Positions 36,325 through 47,987 of a stretch of 62,523 nt of DNA are shown here, piece after piece; within the stretch, counting starts at the first letter, position 1, and the number at the start of each line of letters is the position of its first letter. The DNA is from CBDCLY01 sp965218715 (GTDB taxonomy: Bacteria > Bacteroidota > Bacteroidia > Flavobacteriales_E > Vicingaceae): contig CBDCLY010000019.1 in NCBI GenBank assembly GCA_965218715.1, positions 1 to 62,523 on the forward strand. Direction: 5' to 3'. The translations under genes were made by a program, and so were the position numbers. Below the pieces are notes generated by a model. The model searched no databases. It was not told the origin of the DNA and saw only the letters and a list, made by a program, of their open reading frames with translations.

Positions 36325-38856
36325 TTAAAACTTCACCTGCAACCTCAGGTTTATTTGCCTGCTAGTCAGGAAATTAGGTACTGCATATTGTCGGTTGGTC
36401 ACATCAGTGATCCATAGGTAAGATAACGTGTTGTTTCGTTGCAACAAATTGAAAACTTCAGCACCTATCCAAACAGATTTCAGGTGGCGGAAAGGACTTT
36501 TAGCACTAAATTGAGTTTCTTCACTAATCAATTGTTTAGATAAACCAATGTCGACACGGATATAAGGAGGTATTCTCAAAGTGTCTTTATAACGTTCGTT
36601 AGATGGTGGTCCGAAGGGCATTCCACTTCCATAATGTAAGGTCATGTGCATTTTAATGCTTGGCCTAGCTGGGAAATAATCTTGAAAAAACAAGCTGAAA
36701 TTGATTCTTTGATCTGTTGGTCTTGGAATACTTCCAGGACTTCTTTTTACACTATCAACTGCTCTATTGTTAAAGGTAAATCCAGGAATTATTTTTTCTC
36801 CCTCGTCGTTATAGTAGTCGTAAAAGAAATCTCCCTTGATGTCTTCTTCAACTTGCATAAAACCAATGTTGACCCAAGAATCTACTCCTTTTACAAATTC
36901 GCCATTTACTTTAAAATCTGCTCCAACTGCATAGGCAGTAGCGCTATTTTCTGCATAATACCGAATGCGCACATTATCAATTTCATATGGGATAATGTTA
37001 TTCATTTGCTTATAATATGCTTCACCAACAAATTTAAAAGGCCGATCCCAAGCTTTGAAATTATAATCCATCCCCAATACATAATGGATCGATTGTTGGG
37101 CTTTGATGTCTTTGTTTAGATCTCCATTGAAATTTCGCAATTCTCTGTAGAATGCAGGCTGATAGTATACCCCTGTGCTTAATCTAAAAAGCATGTCCCT
37201 TTCCCATTTGGGTTGCATAGAAATGTTTGCTCTTGGGCTTACAACGGTTTCACCATTTAAACTCCATGTATTGCTTCTAATGCCAGCAGTTGCTGTGTAT
37301 GCAGTTTCATTTTTGCCTTTCCACCTTAAACTTCTTTGCACATAGGCCATGAATCGGTCTGAAACTAAGCTATTGCTTGCTTTAAAGCTATTGAATAAGG
37401 TAAGTTCAACTGGTTTATTTGGGGCTTGCCCAGGAGTACTTCTTGGCTGTGGAATAGAAAAGCCAGCAGAATCAATTAGGTCCCATTCACTCAACTCATC
37501 AATGATTTCTTCATGTTGAAAACGCAAGCCCCATTCAATGTTGCCATTGTCTCTTAGCATTTTTCCTCGATGTTGAATATTAATTACGCTAGCATCAAGG
37601 TAATTTCTTGCATGATTTAAATAAGAACCAATTCCTCTATTAAAGGCAACATCTCCAAAATTTGAACTGCTTAAATCTCTTTCTAACTCATCAATAAAAT
37701 ACTGGCCTAAGATGTCGAATGTTTCTGTTTCAAATGATCGAAATGCAGAAGTGGTTAGATTCAATTTAACTTTATCATTCGGACTATACGTATTGCTAAT
37801 TGCACCGAACCAAGTTTCAAAGTCGGTTAATTCTTGTCCTTCAAAAAAGATGGTTAGCCTTAAGGCCTGTTGGATGGTTCCAAAATTTGTTTGTCTAGTT
37901 TCTGGAATGAATTCATACTTGTTTCTAGCATAATTCCCCAAAAAGTTTATGGTCCATTTTTCGCTTGCTTGGTAGGTGAGATAAGTCTGTATATCAGCAA
38001 AGGTTGGTCTGTAATCACCATCCGTATCCAAGCTACTTAATACATATTGGTTGCTTCGGTAACGTACTCCTGTAATGTGTTTGAATCTCTTATTATCGCT
38101 TAAACCCTGAGCATGAACAGCGCCACCCAATAAACTTGCAGTAACAGAGGCTTCAAATTCTTTAGGTTCTTTGTATTGAACAGCTAAAACCGAAGACATC
38201 TTATCGCCATACCTAGCAGCAAAACCACCCGCAGAAAACTCAATGTTTTCAATCATGTCAGGATTAATAAAGCTTAAGCCCTCTTGGTTTCCACTTCTTA
38301 TTAAAAAGGGTCGGTATATTTCTATGTCGTTAACATACACCAAATTCTCATCAAAATTTCCGCCCCTTACATTGTATTGGGAAGTAAGTTCATTATTGGA
38401 TGAGACGCCAGGAAGGGTTTTAACAACTGCCTCAAAACTACCAGAGGGCGAAGGAACATATTTAATATTTTTTGGATCAACACTTTCCATGGTGTTGGTT
38501 CTGGTCTTTTCTTCTTTAATTTCAACCGGATCCAACTGATAATCTGAAACCTTTAAATTAATTTTTAAGCTTTTGATTTCATTTTTTTTCAATTCCAATT
38601 TAAGCTGCTTGGCTTGGAAACTAAGATGTGTAATGGAAACTGTAATTGGTTTTTCTGCAGGAACTTCTAGAGAATAGCTCCCATTTTTATTGGAAATGGT
38701 TCCACCAGATTCACCTTCAATGGCAATATTTGCCCCTTCTATGCCTTTCTTATTTTCATCAAGGATTTTTCCACGAAGAATAGCCAATGATTGTGCTTGA
38801 ATAAAAAAGCAGCTAAAGCTAGAAACAATAAGAAGAATAAGATGTTTTCTTAACAC
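36325..38856 (-). CDS. TonB-dependent outer-membrane receptor with carboxypeptidase-like domain
   Basis: An 843-residue receptor: signal peptide (about 1-21), carboxypeptidase regulatory-like domain (about 24-110: LRGKILDENKKGIEGANI), plug domain (about 115-235: SGSFEAVVKTLPGVSSNNELTSQYNVRGG, with FLIRSGNQEG and SAGGFAARYGDKMSSVL) and a 22-strand barrel to the terminal NLRLQVKF. The substrate is unknown; no SusD-like partner lies nearby, so it is not a typical polysaccharide locus. The start is GTG at 38856, chosen because a TACTTTTG box at 38869-38862 ends five bases upstream, giving a leaderless mRNA. Confidence 0.92.
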   Translation of the reverse strand: MLRKHLILLIVSSFSCFFIQAQSLAILRGKILDENKKGIEGANIAIEGESGGTISNKNGSYSLEVPAEKPITVSITHLSFQAKQLKLELKKNEIKSLKINLKVSDYQLDPVEIKEEKTRTNTMESVDPKNIKYVPSPSGSFEAVVKTLPGVSSNNELTSQYNVRGGNFDENLVYVNDIEIYRPFLIRSGNQEGLSFINPDMIENIEFSAGGFAARYGDKMSSVLAVQYKEPKEFEASVTASLLGGAVHAQGLSDNKRFKHITGVRYRSNQYVLSSLDTDGDYRPTFADIQTYLTYQASEKWTINFLGNYARNKYEFIPETRQTNFGTIQQALRLTIFFEGQELTDFETWFGAISNTYSPNDKVKLNLTTSAFRSFETETFDILGQYFIDELERDLSSSNFGDVAFNRGIGSYLNHARNYLDASVINIQHRGKMLRDNGNIEWGLRFQHEEIIDELSEWDLIDSAGFSIPQPRSTPGQAPNKPVELTLFNSFKASNSLVSDRFMAYVQRSLRWKGKNETAYTATAGIRSNTWSLNGETVVSPRANISMQPKWERDMLFRLSTGVYYQPAFYRELRNFNGDLNKDIKAQQSIHYVLGMDYNFKAWDRPFKFVGEAYYKQMNNIIPYEIDNVRIRYYAENSATAYAVGADFKVNGEFVKGVDSWVNIGFMQVEEDIKGDFFYDYYNDEGEKIIPGFTFNNRAVDSVKRSPGSIPRPTDQRINFSLFFQDYFPARPSIKMHMTLHYGSGMPFGPPSNERYKDTLRIPPYIRVDIGLSKQLISEETQFSAKSPFRHLKSVWIGAEVFNLLQRNNTLSYLWITDVTNRQYAVPNFLTSRQINLRLQVKF

Positions 38857-38929
38857 GGCGTCAAAAGTAGTAAAATTGTAGGTCTGGATTCTTTAAATTC
38901 AAAAACGTAAAAAGCATTGGATATTGCAC

Positions 38930-39379
38930 ATGAACAAGAAAATTAATGCATACAACATCAGAGTTTATGGACTACTGATTAATGATAAATCTGAAGTTTT
39001 GTTAAGTTCTGAAAATAGAAAGGGATTTCAATTCACCAAATTTCCTGGTGGGGGTTTAGAAATGGGAGAAGGAACTATTGATTGTTTAAAGAGGGAGTTT
39101 AAGGAAGAGTTAAATTTAGACTTGTTTAGAATAAAGCACTTTTATACAACCGATTTTTTTCAGGAATCAGCTTTTCGTGAAAATGAACAGCTAATCGCTA
39201 TCTATTATAGGGTTGAATCTTTGTCAAGCGATTCAATAACATCAGGAATGCATGCCATTGATGAAGAAGTAGGAAACCATCATGTGGTACATTGGGAAAA
39301 TATCAAGGAATTGAGTTTAGGAAAACTGAATTTTCCAATTGATCAATTGGTACTCGAAAAGCTTAAAAAAATGGATTAA
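38930..39379 (+). CDS. Nudix hydrolase
   Basis: A 149-residue protein whose Nudix box GGGLEMGEGTIDCLKREFKEELN follows the GX5EX7REUXEEXGU pattern (key residues G, E, RE, EE all present) at about residues 40-62. Nudix enzymes cleave nucleoside diphosphates linked to another group; substrate unknown. I start at the ATG at 38930 instead of the TTG two codons earlier. It ends with its stop directly abutting the stop of the opposing M16 peptidase gene. Confidence 0.88.
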   Translation: MNKKINAYNIRVYGLLINDKSEVLLSSENRKGFQFTKFPGGGLEMGEGTIDCLKREFKEELNLDLFRIKHFYTTDFFQESAFRENEQLIAIYYRVESLSSDSITSGMHAIDEEVGNHHVVHWENIKELSLGKLNFPIDQLVLEKLKKMD

Positions 39380-40606
39380 CTACCTAGATTGAGCATCATA
39401 AATAAGAACATCAAATAGTTTTTCATTGAGCACTTCCTGTGCTAATTCTTGTAATTCAAAGGAGGAAACATTGTCAATTTTAGCATGAATTTCTTCAAGT
39501 ATAGATAATCTGCCATTCTGAAGAATCTGTCTTCCTTGAGAAAGCATGCAATTGCTTTTGCTTTCCCTAGCCATGGCCAATTGTCCTTTTAACTGTTGCT
39601 TTGCCAAATGCAATTTTGTTGGACTCAACTGTTTTTCTCTCAAAATTTTTAATTGTCTGTGCACAATCTGGATTGACTTGTCCAAATTTTGAGGATCACA
39701 CGCCAAATAGATATTGAATAAGCCAATATTGTCATAAATAGTATAGTTGGATTCAATATTATAAGTAAAGCCATACTTTTCTCTAACATGCAGGTTCAAT
39801 ATGCTGTTTAAAGCAGGGCCACCTAAAATGTTGTTCAATAAAATCAACTTAAACCTTTCAGGGTCTCTTGCTCCAAAACTGGTAAGCCCCATCATACAAT
39901 GACTTTGATAAATGGACTTAGGCAATCTAACAATGGTGTTTTTATTTGGACAAAAGTCAATTCTATTGTGCTGAAAACTGGCATTTTTTATTGTTCCAAA
40001 ATGTTTTTCTAGAATTCTTAGCAATCTCTTACTTGTAATTTCTCCAAAACTAGAGAACACCATGTTCTCGGGTTGGTAGAGCCGATTCATGTAGGCCTTA
40101 ATTTTTGTTTTATTGAGGTTTTTTACACTCTCACTTGTACCTAGAATTGGGTTGCTTAATGCATGTCCATTAAAGACCTGTGATTCAAATTCATCATATA
40201 TTAATTCTGCGGGACTGTCTTTATAAACATTAATTTCATCCAATACCACTTCCTTTTCTTTTTCTAATTCTTTGGCGGGAAATTGACTATTGAGACTAAT
40301 GTCTGAAATTAAGTCAATCGCTCTTGGAAAGTATTCACTTAGAAAGGATGCATGAAAACAGGTGTATTCTTTTGTTGTATAGGCATCTATCTCTCCACCT
40401 ACACTGTCGAGTCTATTTAAAATGTGGTAAGCTTTCCTTTTTTTTGTTCCTTTGAAAATGGCATGTTCAATAAAATGCGCTAATCCAGATTCTTCCTCCA
40501 ACTCATCTCTAGTTCCGGCATTCACCAATAGGGCACAATGTCCAACAGGTCCCTTGCTATATTGATGAACAACCCTTAAACCGTTAGATAATACAAATGT
40601 CTCCAT
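39380..40606 (-). CDS. M16-family zinc peptidase (processing-peptidase-like)
   Basis: A 408-residue insulinase-type peptidase with the inverted zinc motif HFIEH (about 45-49, within SGLAHFIEHAIFKGT) and the downstream glutamate region. It has the two-domain layout of half-size M16 enzymes, which act as dimers or with an inactive partner. No signal peptide is visible, so it is probably cytoplasmic. The next leftward gene upstream is the MltF-like gene (36 bases), so the two may share a transcript. Confidence 0.92.
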   Translation of the reverse strand: METFVLSNGLRVVHQYSKGPVGHCALLVNAGTRDELEEESGLAHFIEHAIFKGTKKRKAYHILNRLDSVGGEIDAYTTKEYTCFHASFLSEYFPRAIDLISDISLNSQFPAKELEKEKEVVLDEINVYKDSPAELIYDEFESQVFNGHALSNPILGTSESVKNLNKTKIKAYMNRLYQPENMVFSSFGEITSKRLLRILEKHFGTIKNASFQHNRIDFCPNKNTIVRLPKSIYQSHCMMGLTSFGARDPERFKLILLNNILGGPALNSILNLHVREKYGFTYNIESNYTIYDNIGLFNIYLACDPQNLDKSIQIVHRQLKILREKQLSPTKLHLAKQQLKGQLAMARESKSNCMLSQGRQILQNGRLSILEEIHAKIDNVSSFELQELAQEVLNEKLFDVLIYDAQSR

Positions 40607-40642
40607 GAATAAATTTAGGCAGGTAAAAGTAATTCTTAAGAA

Positions 40643-42055
40643 TTAAGAGCCACTGTTTTCTGTGCTGTTTTTATAATGTTGAAAAGCTTCCATGATGGAA
40701 TGGACGTATGCTTTTGTTTCAGACCCTCGGCAATATCCATAATGGACAACATCATCTCTATAATATTCGGGCTTTGCTTTATTCACCAACATGATTTCCA
40801 CATTTTCTTTCCAAACTTGAGGGTCCAGTCCGTGCTTTTCAGCCAACCTCATGGCGTCAAAAACATGACCCAAACCAACATTGTAGGCAGCCAAAACAAA
40901 AAGTTGACGTTCTAATGGGTCATCCACCTTTTCTTGAAATTGCTTTTCAATCCAAGCGATATATTGAACACCTGCTTTAATGTTTTCAGCATCACTTGAA
41001 CTTGAATCCACTCCATAACTTGCTGCAGTTTCTGGCATCAATTGCATTAATCCATATGCTCCTGTCCAAGACTGGGCTTTAGATTCAAATCCAGATTCTT
41101 GGTAGATAAGGGAGGCAATTATTCTCCAGTCCCATTTTATGCTGTAAGCTGCAGTTTTTATTATTTCATCAAAAGGGCTGATGCTACCACTTTCTGAGGT
41201 AAATAAATTACTATTCTTTCTTTTTCTAAAAAGTTTGGTGTTACCATAATACTTAAGGTATATCATTCTAAAATCTAAGGTCTTTTTAAAGTCCTTGAGC
41301 CAATTGTTGATGCTGTCCTCTAGTTGGGGGCAATTCATGTTTATACCCCAAGCAACCGATTGTTCAAGGCTTAATGGAGTTCTAATATCAAGGTTAGGAA
41401 TGTAAGCTTTATTGATTTTGGCAACATGTTCATCAGCCACGGTAAATCTGATTTTATTATTACTGACTTGTTCCATTAAATCTTCTACTCCTACATTTCC
41501 AGCTACTTCAACTATATTTATTGTACCACCAACTTCATCCGACAAATGCCTTAACCTAGAATAGAAGGAGGAGTTTTTTCTAACATGAATTGTACTATCC
41601 ACTAATTCTATCGCTTTACTAATTAAGAATTCAGAGTTCCTAGCTTGAACCAAAACTTGGCGAGTCGATAAAATCTCGTCGGAAAAGCCAAGAAATTCCT
41701 TCCTACTTTTTGTAATAGTAAGGTTAGCGGCAATGATGTCTGCTTTTCCATTTTCTAAGAGTTGACTTAAAGAATCAAAGTCTTGAATAACATCAAGTTT
41801 TAGATCAACTTTGAGGTTTTCGGCAAATGCTTGAAGCAAATCATATTCAAATCCCATGGCTTGGCCTTTATATACAAAATAACTTGTAGAGCTATTTTCA
41901 ATCATGGCCTTTAGAAAACCTCTTTTTATTATGGAGTCTAGATCAAAACAAGGATCTTCTTTAATTGGTGGGTTTTTTAGCTCTTGCTTACATGAAAAGA
42001 GCAATGTGGAAAGTACCACAATGCAAATTAAAATTGCCTTCAATGCCTGTTTCAT
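40643..42055 (-). CDS. mltF: MltF-like membrane-bound lytic murein transglycosylase
   Basis: A 470-residue lipoprotein (lipobox LLFSC, about 19-23) with a periplasmic solute-binding (SBP_bac_3) domain (about 45-275: KAMIENSSTSYFVYKGQAMGFEYDLLQAFAENL) and a C-terminal SLT lysozyme-like domain (about 300-440). The SLT catalytic glutamate lies in ASLIYQESGFESKAQS, and GAYGLMQLMPETAASYGV and AAYNVGLGHV follow. It cleaves peptidoglycan to give 1,6-anhydromuropeptides. It is divergent from the WG-repeat gene. Confidence 0.92.
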   Translation of the reverse strand: MKQALKAILICIVVLSTLLFSCKQELKNPPIKEDPCFDLDSIIKRGFLKAMIENSSTSYFVYKGQAMGFEYDLLQAFAENLKVDLKLDVIQDFDSLSQLLENGKADIIAANLTITKSRKEFLGFSDEILSTRQVLVQARNSEFLISKAIELVDSTIHVRKNSSFYSRLRHLSDEVGGTINIVEVAGNVGVEDLMEQVSNNKIRFTVADEHVAKINKAYIPNLDIRTPLSLEQSVAWGINMNCPQLEDSINNWLKDFKKTLDFRMIYLKYYGNTKLFRKRKNSNLFTSESGSISPFDEIIKTAAYSIKWDWRIIASLIYQESGFESKAQSWTGAYGLMQLMPETAASYGVDSSSSDAENIKAGVQYIAWIEKQFQEKVDDPLERQLFVLAAYNVGLGHVFDAMRLAEKHGLDPQVWKENVEIMLVNKAKPEYYRDDVVHYGYCRGSETKAYVHSIMEAFQHYKNSTENSGS

Positions 42056-42083
42056 AGAAGCAAAAGATAAGGCTTTTGTTCGG

Positions 42084-42091
42084 TACTTTTG
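42084..42091 (+). promoter_or_regulatory. -7 promoter box of the WG-repeat gene
   Basis: TACTTTTG, an exact TAnnTTTG match, ends nine bases before the ATG at 42101, implying a very short leader. Confidence 0.5.
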
Positions 42092-42100
42092 TTTGGCACA

Positions 42101-44205
42101 ATGATGAAAAGAATTTATTTACTCCTCCTTTCCAGCTTTTTAGTTCTTAATGTTTCGGCTGGCAAATTAAAAAGAGCTTTTGAAGCATTAGAAATTTACA
42201 ATTATTTTAAAGCAAAGGAGCTTTTTGAAAAGAGACTAAAAAAGCAGGAATGCGAATCATCTTATGGCCTTAGCATTATTTATGGTAGAAACGATAACCC
42301 ATTTTACAATTTAGACTCAGCCTTTCAAAAAGTATTGCTTGCCGAATCTTCTTGGGATTCTTTGAGTAAAAAGTCGAAAGAAAAAGCAAAAGAATTCAAT
42401 ATTGATTCAACTCGAATTCAAGAATGGAAAGATAGCATTGACCTTAAGGTGTTTTTAAAAATTAGGTCCAAGCCTAGCATAAATAAGCTCATTTCTTATA
42501 TCGATGAACACAATGATGCATTACAAGTTGAACAAGCTGCAGTTCTTAGGAATCAGCTTGCATTTGAAGAGGCTAAAGCAATTAACTCTGTTTTGTCATA
42601 TAGGACTTTCCTTATTAATTACCCAAATGCTGTGCAATTTTCTGAAGCGCAAGCCCTCGCATATTTAAGAGAGTTTGATGAGCTAACAAAAAAAGGAGAA
42701 CTAAAAGACTATGAGCAGTTCGTTAATCATTATAGTTTAAATCCATACAGGGAGCAGGCAGAGGATAGTATTTATAAACTCATGACAATTCAACCTGAAA
42801 TTGAGAATTACCACAATTTTATTAAAAAACACCCTAGAAATAGAAATGTGGACAAGGCTTGGAGAGCAATTTATTCACAGTATACTAGTGATTATTCTTC
42901 AGAAAGATTAATTGAGTTCAGGCTAGATTTTCCCAATTATCCATTCATTAATGATTTGCTAGTGGACATTGCTTTGTCTAAAGAACATTTTTTTCCTGTG
43001 ATGAGAAAAGGCCTTTGGGGTTTTCAAGATCAGACAGGGGCAGTGAGAATCAATTTGGAATATGATTTTGTAGATGAATTTAGTGAGGGTTATGCCTTGG
43101 TTAGCAAAGGTGGCAAGTGGGGATACATAAATAAGAATGGAGATGTTGTCATTTCTTTTATATATGATGAAGTTGAGGCCTACCAGAACGGATTGGCAAA
43201 AGTTGCTTTAGGAGAGAATTGGGGCTTCATAGACAGGAAGGGAGAGGTAAGAGTTCCAATTATTTATGAAGACTTAGGTGACTTTAATTTTGATTTAGCC
43301 TTAGCACTTGAAAACGGAAGTAGTTATTATGTCTATATCAATACCTGGGGAGAGCTAGTATTAGACAATGAATTTGATCTAGCGTATTCATTTAGTAAGG
43401 AATTGGCACTGGTTCAATCCAATGGGAAGTTTGGCTTCATCAACACAAGAGGTGAGGAGGTAGTCAAAATCCAGTACGACTTATTGAGACCTATGAATGA
43501 ATATGGATTGGCACAATTTAAAAAAGATACATTATTGGGTTTTGTGAATAGAAACAATGAAAAAGTCATTTCTTCTAACTATTCTCAAGTAGGAAAATTT
43601 GCAGATAGTTTAGTGATGGTTCAAAAAGGAAACAAATATGGCTACCTTAATGTCAATGGCGAATTGAAGTTTCCAATAGATTTTGAAATGGAGATAGGAG
43701 CGTTTCATTGGGGAAAGTTCCGTAATGGTTATGCCAATTTTCAGCGTAAGGGAAGAAAGGAGTTATTGATGCCAATGGTCAGGAGGTCTTCCCAGCTATT
43801 TTTGAGGACTTAGAGTATCTTTCTGATTCAGATTGGGTGGCTGTAAAAAAACGGGGAGCTTGGGGTTATTGTGATCAGAATCTAAAACTGAAGGTCCAAT
43901 ATCAATTTGAAAATGCCAAACAGTTTTATCAATTGTATGCCAGCGTAAAATTAAATGGAGAATGGGTCTTTATCGATCGAAAGGGGAAGAAGTCCTATCC
44001 AGAAAGCTTTATTGAAATTAATGTCCTTGAGGGATATGGTTATATTGCTAAAACAGACACAAGTTATAAAGCACTCAACTTTAATTTAGAACCATTGAAT
44101 GAATTTTATGTTGATGAATTCAGAGATTACAATGAGGAATATTTGCAAATGCTAAGCAAGGAATCCATCATTTATATAGAGAAGAAGAAGTTATTTCGAA
44201 GATAG
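42101..44205 (+). CDS. Exported WG-repeat protein, one-base frameshift near 43752
   Basis: About 700 residues. After a signal peptide (LLLSSFLVLNVSAG) comes a helical tetratricopeptide-like half (about 20-285) and then a series of WG (KWG) beta-repeats, e.g. GKWGYINKNGDVV, ENWGFIDRKGEVR, GKFGFINTRGEEV, NKYGYLNVNGELK, each about 45 residues. The frame closes at 43813 but the repeats continue in the next frame to 44205. One missing G in the GGG run at 43750-43752 restores RKGKKGVIDANGQEVFP and the rest. WG-repeat proteins are often surface or protein-binding factors of unknown role. Start is ATG 42101; a TTG at 42089 is rejected. Confidence 0.8.
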
Positions 44206-44207
44206 AT

Positions 44208-44858
44208 TTGAAAAACAGCAAATTAAAAGATTATTTAAGGCTTGTACTCCAGAGTGATTTGCCTGGTCACAAAGCGCATCAATTGATGATGAAGCATCGA
44301 TCAGGAATAGATCAAATGTTAGAAAAAATTGCTGATGCGAAAAAAAGTGCTGTCCTATTATATGTATACCCCTATAAATCTGAATGGTATACGGTATTTA
44401 TTCAACGTCCAAAATACGATGGGGTTCATAGCGGACAAGTGTCTTTGCCAGGTGGAAAAGTTGAGCCAGAGGATGAAAATAATATCGAAACCGCTTTACG
44501 AGAAGCAAATGAAGAAGTTGGAATACTTTCAGATGAAGTTGAGGTCATTGGATCACTAAGTCAACTATATATACCTCCAAGCAATTTTATTGTAGAACCA
44601 GTTGTTGGATTTGGTGATAAGCGCCCAAACTTTATATTGGATCCTAAAGAAGTGGAAAGAGTCCACGAAATTCCATTGAGAATCTTTCTAGATTCAGATC
44701 ATATATTGGAGAAAACCATCTATTTGGAAAACAATAAAAAGGTAAATGTAAATGTAAATGCCTTCGTTTATAATGAAGCGCTTATATGGGGTGCTACCTC
44801 AATGATATTAAAAGAGTTGGCCATGGTATTGGAGCCAATTAATGGACAATTCGAGTAA
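44208..44858 (+). CDS. Nudix hydrolase, CoA pyrophosphatase type (NudL-like)
   Basis: A 216-residue Nudix protein. The CoA-specific stretch HSGQVSLPGGKVEPED immediately precedes and joins the Nudix box (GGKVEPED...REANEEVG, about 83-105), the hallmark of CoA diphosphatases that split CoA into phosphopantetheine and 3',5'-ADP. The start is TTG at 44208, two bases after the stop of the WG-repeat gene; no ATG fits upstream, and the next (about codon 23) would remove part of the domain. Its last 20 bases overlap a small membrane-protein gene on the other strand. Confidence 0.85.
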   Translation: MKNSKLKDYLRLVLQSDLPGHKAHQLMMKHRSGIDQMLEKIADAKKSAVLLYVYPYKSEWYTVFIQRPKYDGVHSGQVSLPGGKVEPEDENNIETALREANEEVGILSDEVEVIGSLSQLYIPPSNFIVEPVVGFGDKRPNFILDPKEVERVHEIPLRIFLDSDHILEKTIYLENNKKVNVNVNAFVYNEALIWGATSMILKELAMVLEPINGQFE

Positions 44859-45024
44859 GCAAGAAGTAGGCAAAATAGATTGCTATTAGACTCAAGATTA
44901 TTTTATAAGAGCCTTTAAAGTATTTTGGATTCTTTTGAATGTCCTTTCTATAGGCATAGATAAGGTAAGCTATAAATAGGATCAAAAAGAAAATTACGAA
45001 TGCTATTCTACCAGGTGTAAACAT
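44839..45024 (-). CDS. Small two-helix membrane protein, unknown function
   Basis: A 61-residue protein with two hydrophobic helices (about 6-24 and 43-58) separated by a basic loop (YRKDIQKNPKYFKGS). Proteins of this form, with a GRIAF...AYRKD pattern, recur in Bacteroidota genomes as conserved hypotheticals. Its 3' end overlaps the Nudix gene by 20 bases. I keep it because length, hydrophobic pattern and loop are protein-like, not shadow-like. Confidence 0.65.
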   Translation of the reverse strand: MFTPGRIAFVIFFLILFIAYLIYAYRKDIQKNPKYFKGSYKIILSLIAIYFAYFLLTRIVH

Positions 45025-45135
45025 ATCAATTAGAATATTTAAGCAAACGTCCTTAAAATAAGTGTAGTTAAAAAGCCATATAGATAAAAAGGCGAAACTG
45101 ATTAAAGAAGCTTAATTTCACCATATAAATAGAAT

Positions 45136-45822
45136 ATGAAGGTAGTAATTACAGGTGCAAGCGGTGGAATAGGATTGGAATTAGTGAAACAGTGTCTAAA
45201 AGATGGCCATGAGGTTCTTGCTTTATCAAGAAGAATAGAAGGACTAATGAAGATTAGCAATCAAGAAGAACGCTTAGATGTATTTTCTGTAGACCTAACT
45301 TTAGGAAATTTTCCAATCGAACTATCTAAACTTTTGATGGACTGGGAAGAAGTTGATGTGCTAATTAATAATGCAGGTCAGTTGATCAATAAAGAATTCA
45401 TTGCAACAAGTCCTGTTGAGTTTGAAGAACAATATAAAGCCAATGTTATTAGTGTTGTTAATACCATTCAATATTGTTTCCCCTTTTTAGAGAAAGCCAG
45501 ATTGGCGCATGTTGTTAACATAACGAGTATGGGGGGCATACAAGGGAGCGCAAAATTTGCAGGCCTATCAGCATATAGTTCCTCTAAAGGAGCCCTTAGT
45601 ATATTAACAGAATCATTGGCAGAGGAATTTGCGAATAAAGGCATTCATGTTAATGCTTTAGCATTGGGTGCTGTTCAAACAGAGATGTTAGCGAAGGCAT
45701 TCCCAGACTACAAAGCTCCAGTGGCTGCATCCGAAATGGCTGAATACATCATGACATTTGCCCTAGAACAGGTGAATATGTTCAATGGGAAAGTCCTACA
45801 GGTGGCATTGGGTAACCCGTAA
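45136..45822 (+). CDS. Short-chain dehydrogenase/reductase (SDR)
   Basis: A 228-residue classical SDR. The cofactor loop TGASGGIGLEL (about 6-16), NNAGQ (about 79-83), the Ser of NITSMGG (about 130) and the YSSSKGA motif with catalytic Tyr and Lys (about 148-154) are all present. Substrate unknown. It stands alone immediately before the rRNA operon. No terminator hairpin is evident after it; an A-rich stretch follows and then the first rRNA promoter. Confidence 0.92.
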   Translation: MKVVITGASGGIGLELVKQCLKDGHEVLALSRRIEGLMKISNQEERLDVFSVDLTLGNFPIELSKLLMDWEEVDVLINNAGQLINKEFIATSPVEFEEQYKANVISVVNTIQYCFPFLEKARLAHVVNITSMGGIQGSAKFAGLSAYSSSKGALSILTESLAEEFANKGIHVNALALGAVQTEMLAKAFPDYKAPVAASEMAEYIMTFALEQVNMFNGKVLQVALGNP

Positions 45823-46302
45823 TGAATTGGAAATCAAGTAAGCAGAAAAAAATGAAAAAAAAATTGAGTTTTTTTGCTTGTAATTGATTCTTTCTTAATT
45901 AACTTTGTCGTCCCGATTTTTTTGAAGGGCGGTTCATCGATTTAGGATAAAAAAATATTTCATTAAAAGGCTTTTTAATGAAATAAAATCCTTTACATTT
46001 GCCGCCCCAATTTATTGGGTCGTTGAATAAAAAATAGTGCTGAAAAAAAATATTTAATTTTTTTTCAAAAAAAAGTTACGGTTTAAATTTTAGTCGTACG
46101 TTTGCACTCCCATTTAAAAAATGGGTGAGTTCATAAAGATAAAATGTGGTATAAAAGCCATACGATATAAGAGGCGATTCGCAAGAATCGACGTTCTTTG
46201 AAAAGATTGAAGTAAAGAAGAAAGAAGGTGAAATACCTTTAGTTTTTATTTAAATAAAACTTTGAGAAACGAATCCTAAGCAAAACATTAAACTTTTTAA
46301 TT
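45823..46302 (+). promoter_or_regulatory. rRNA operon promoter and leader region
   Basis: No gene here. Three tandem -7 boxes are seen: TAACTTTG (45900-45907, with -33 TTG at 45878-45880 and a 19-base spacer), TACATTTG (45994-46001) and TACGTTTG (46097-46104). Each is followed by a C-rich start and then ATTT. P2 and P3 lie directly before hairpins: CCCAAT/ATTGGG (46006-46019) and CCCATTT/AAATGGG (46109-46125). A further palindrome CATTAAAAGGCTTTTTAATG lies at 45961-45980. The hairpin CGATTC/GAATCG (46175-46190) precedes a boxA-like GTTCTTTGA (46193-46201). Bases 46206-46240 pair with the 16S trailer. Confidence 0.7.
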
Positions 46303-47821
<1,519 letters not shown>

Positions 47822-47987
47822 TAGAGACTTTGGATTTCAACTCATCTGAATTTATTCAGAAAAGGTATTTTCCTTTTTTCTTACTTCAATATTTTTACTT
47901 GTTCCCAAGCTATTATAGTCCCATGAGGAACCATTGTGCTAATGGTGAAAAATCACTTAGTGGTTTGAAACCACGGGGAATTTAAAA
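47822..47987 (+). other. 16S-tRNA spacer with 16S processing stem
   Basis: AAAGGTATTT (47861-47870) and TTACTTCAAT (47881-47890) are exact complements of 46231-46240 and 46206-46215 in the leader, in the order needed to close a long stalk around pre-16S RNA, a likely RNase III substrate. A small hairpin CTGAAT/ATTCAG lies at 47846-47859. Confidence 0.65.
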
